This document shows, piece after piece, positions 6,151 to 6,263 of a stretch of DNA of 6,263 nucleotides. The stretch covers positions 1-6,263 of the forward strand of contig JALVUY010000235.1 of the NCBI GenBank assembly GCA_027023665.1. The letters run 5' to 3'. The first letter of the stretch is position 1; each line of letters begins with the position of its first letter. A program made the position numbers and the translations under genes. The DNA comes from Methanocaldococcaceae archaeon. GTDB taxonomy: Archaea > AGJL01 > Methanococci > Methanococcales > Methanocaldococcaceae. The notes under the pieces are model-generated. The model had not been told where the DNA came from, ran no database searches, and saw only the letters and a program-made list of their open reading frames with translations.

Positions 6151-6157
6151 CTTTTCT
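6143..6157 (-). promoter_or_regulatory. Possible minus-strand promoter at the 3' end of the RNA candidate
   Basis: On the minus strand AGAAAAG (6151-6157) precedes TATATAAG (6143-6150), a good BRE/TATA pair. It would start transcription near 6122, antisense to the RNA candidate. Either an antisense transcript exists or this is a chance match in A/T-rich DNA. Confidence 0.3.
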
Positions 6158-6263
6158 TAGTTAGATACAAAATAATGTTTCCTATCAAAATAACTAAAAT
6201 AAGTAAAAATAGGGTGGGACGTTCCCCTTATAGTAACTTGTGTATTACTAATACATAATAAAC
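6151..6263. other. Right-end intergenic sequence with palindrome
   Basis: No gene is supported here. A short GC-rich patch (6211-6228) contains GGGA-CGT-TCCC, which could fold as a 4-bp hairpin. Read on the minus strand it is followed by several T-runs, like the end of a leftward transcript coming from outside. A perfect 15-nt palindrome, TGTATTA-C-TAATACA, lies at 6241-6255 and could be an operator for a gene beyond the window. Confidence 0.4.

Noticed and set aside
6175..6258. 27-codon open frame beginning ATG TTT CCT
   Set aside because: There is no ribosome binding site upstream and no recognisable motif. A frame this short is expected by chance.

Overview
The window looks chromosomal and comes from an AT-rich methanogenic archaeon, most likely a Methanocaldococcus or close Methanococcales relative. 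The reasons are a roughly 70% A+T background, GGTGA/GGAG ribosome binding sites, purine-rich BRE plus TTTATATA-type promoters with no bacterial -10/-35 pattern, AGA/AGG arginine codons, and proteins that read as methanococcal carA, serA and trmG10 homologues. The species call is an inference from reading, not from a database match.

Layout. Positions 1-227 are AT-rich and hold no gene. carA (minus, 228-1292) and serA (plus, 1540-3114) are divergent and share a 247-nt control region with a promoter facing each way and a small palindrome. serA runs head-on into a three-gene minus-strand operon, with only 4 nt between the stop codons. In transcription order the operon is trmG10 (5657-4596), a PP-loop ATPase with iron-sulfur-type cysteines (4583-3699), and an unrecognised membrane-anchored protein (3709-3119). 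The genes are separated by 12 nt and then overlap by 11 nt. Positions 5658-6263 carry no protein gene I can support. They hold the operon promoter, three 10-bp phased repeats, a strong plus-strand promoter, and a GC-rich, highly structured region (about 5924-6150) that I read as a noncoding RNA gene.

Functions. carA supplies ammonia from glutamine for carbamoyl phosphate (arginine and pyrimidines). serA opens the phosphorylated serine route; in methanogens of this group the same route also yields the phosphoserine used to charge tRNA-Cys. trmG10 methylates G10 of tRNA. Its PP-loop neighbour has the cysteine layout of TtcA/TtuA-type tRNA thiolases, so the operon may be a tRNA-modification unit with an unknown membrane partner.

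The most notable item is the structured RNA at the right end. Its GC content is about 50% by hand count against a very AT-rich surround. It has a 15-position helix whose G-U pair favours plus-strand transcription, alternating GGGG/CCCC blocks that allow exclusive folds, and a perfect 14-bp hairpin. I could not match it to a known archaeal RNA family.
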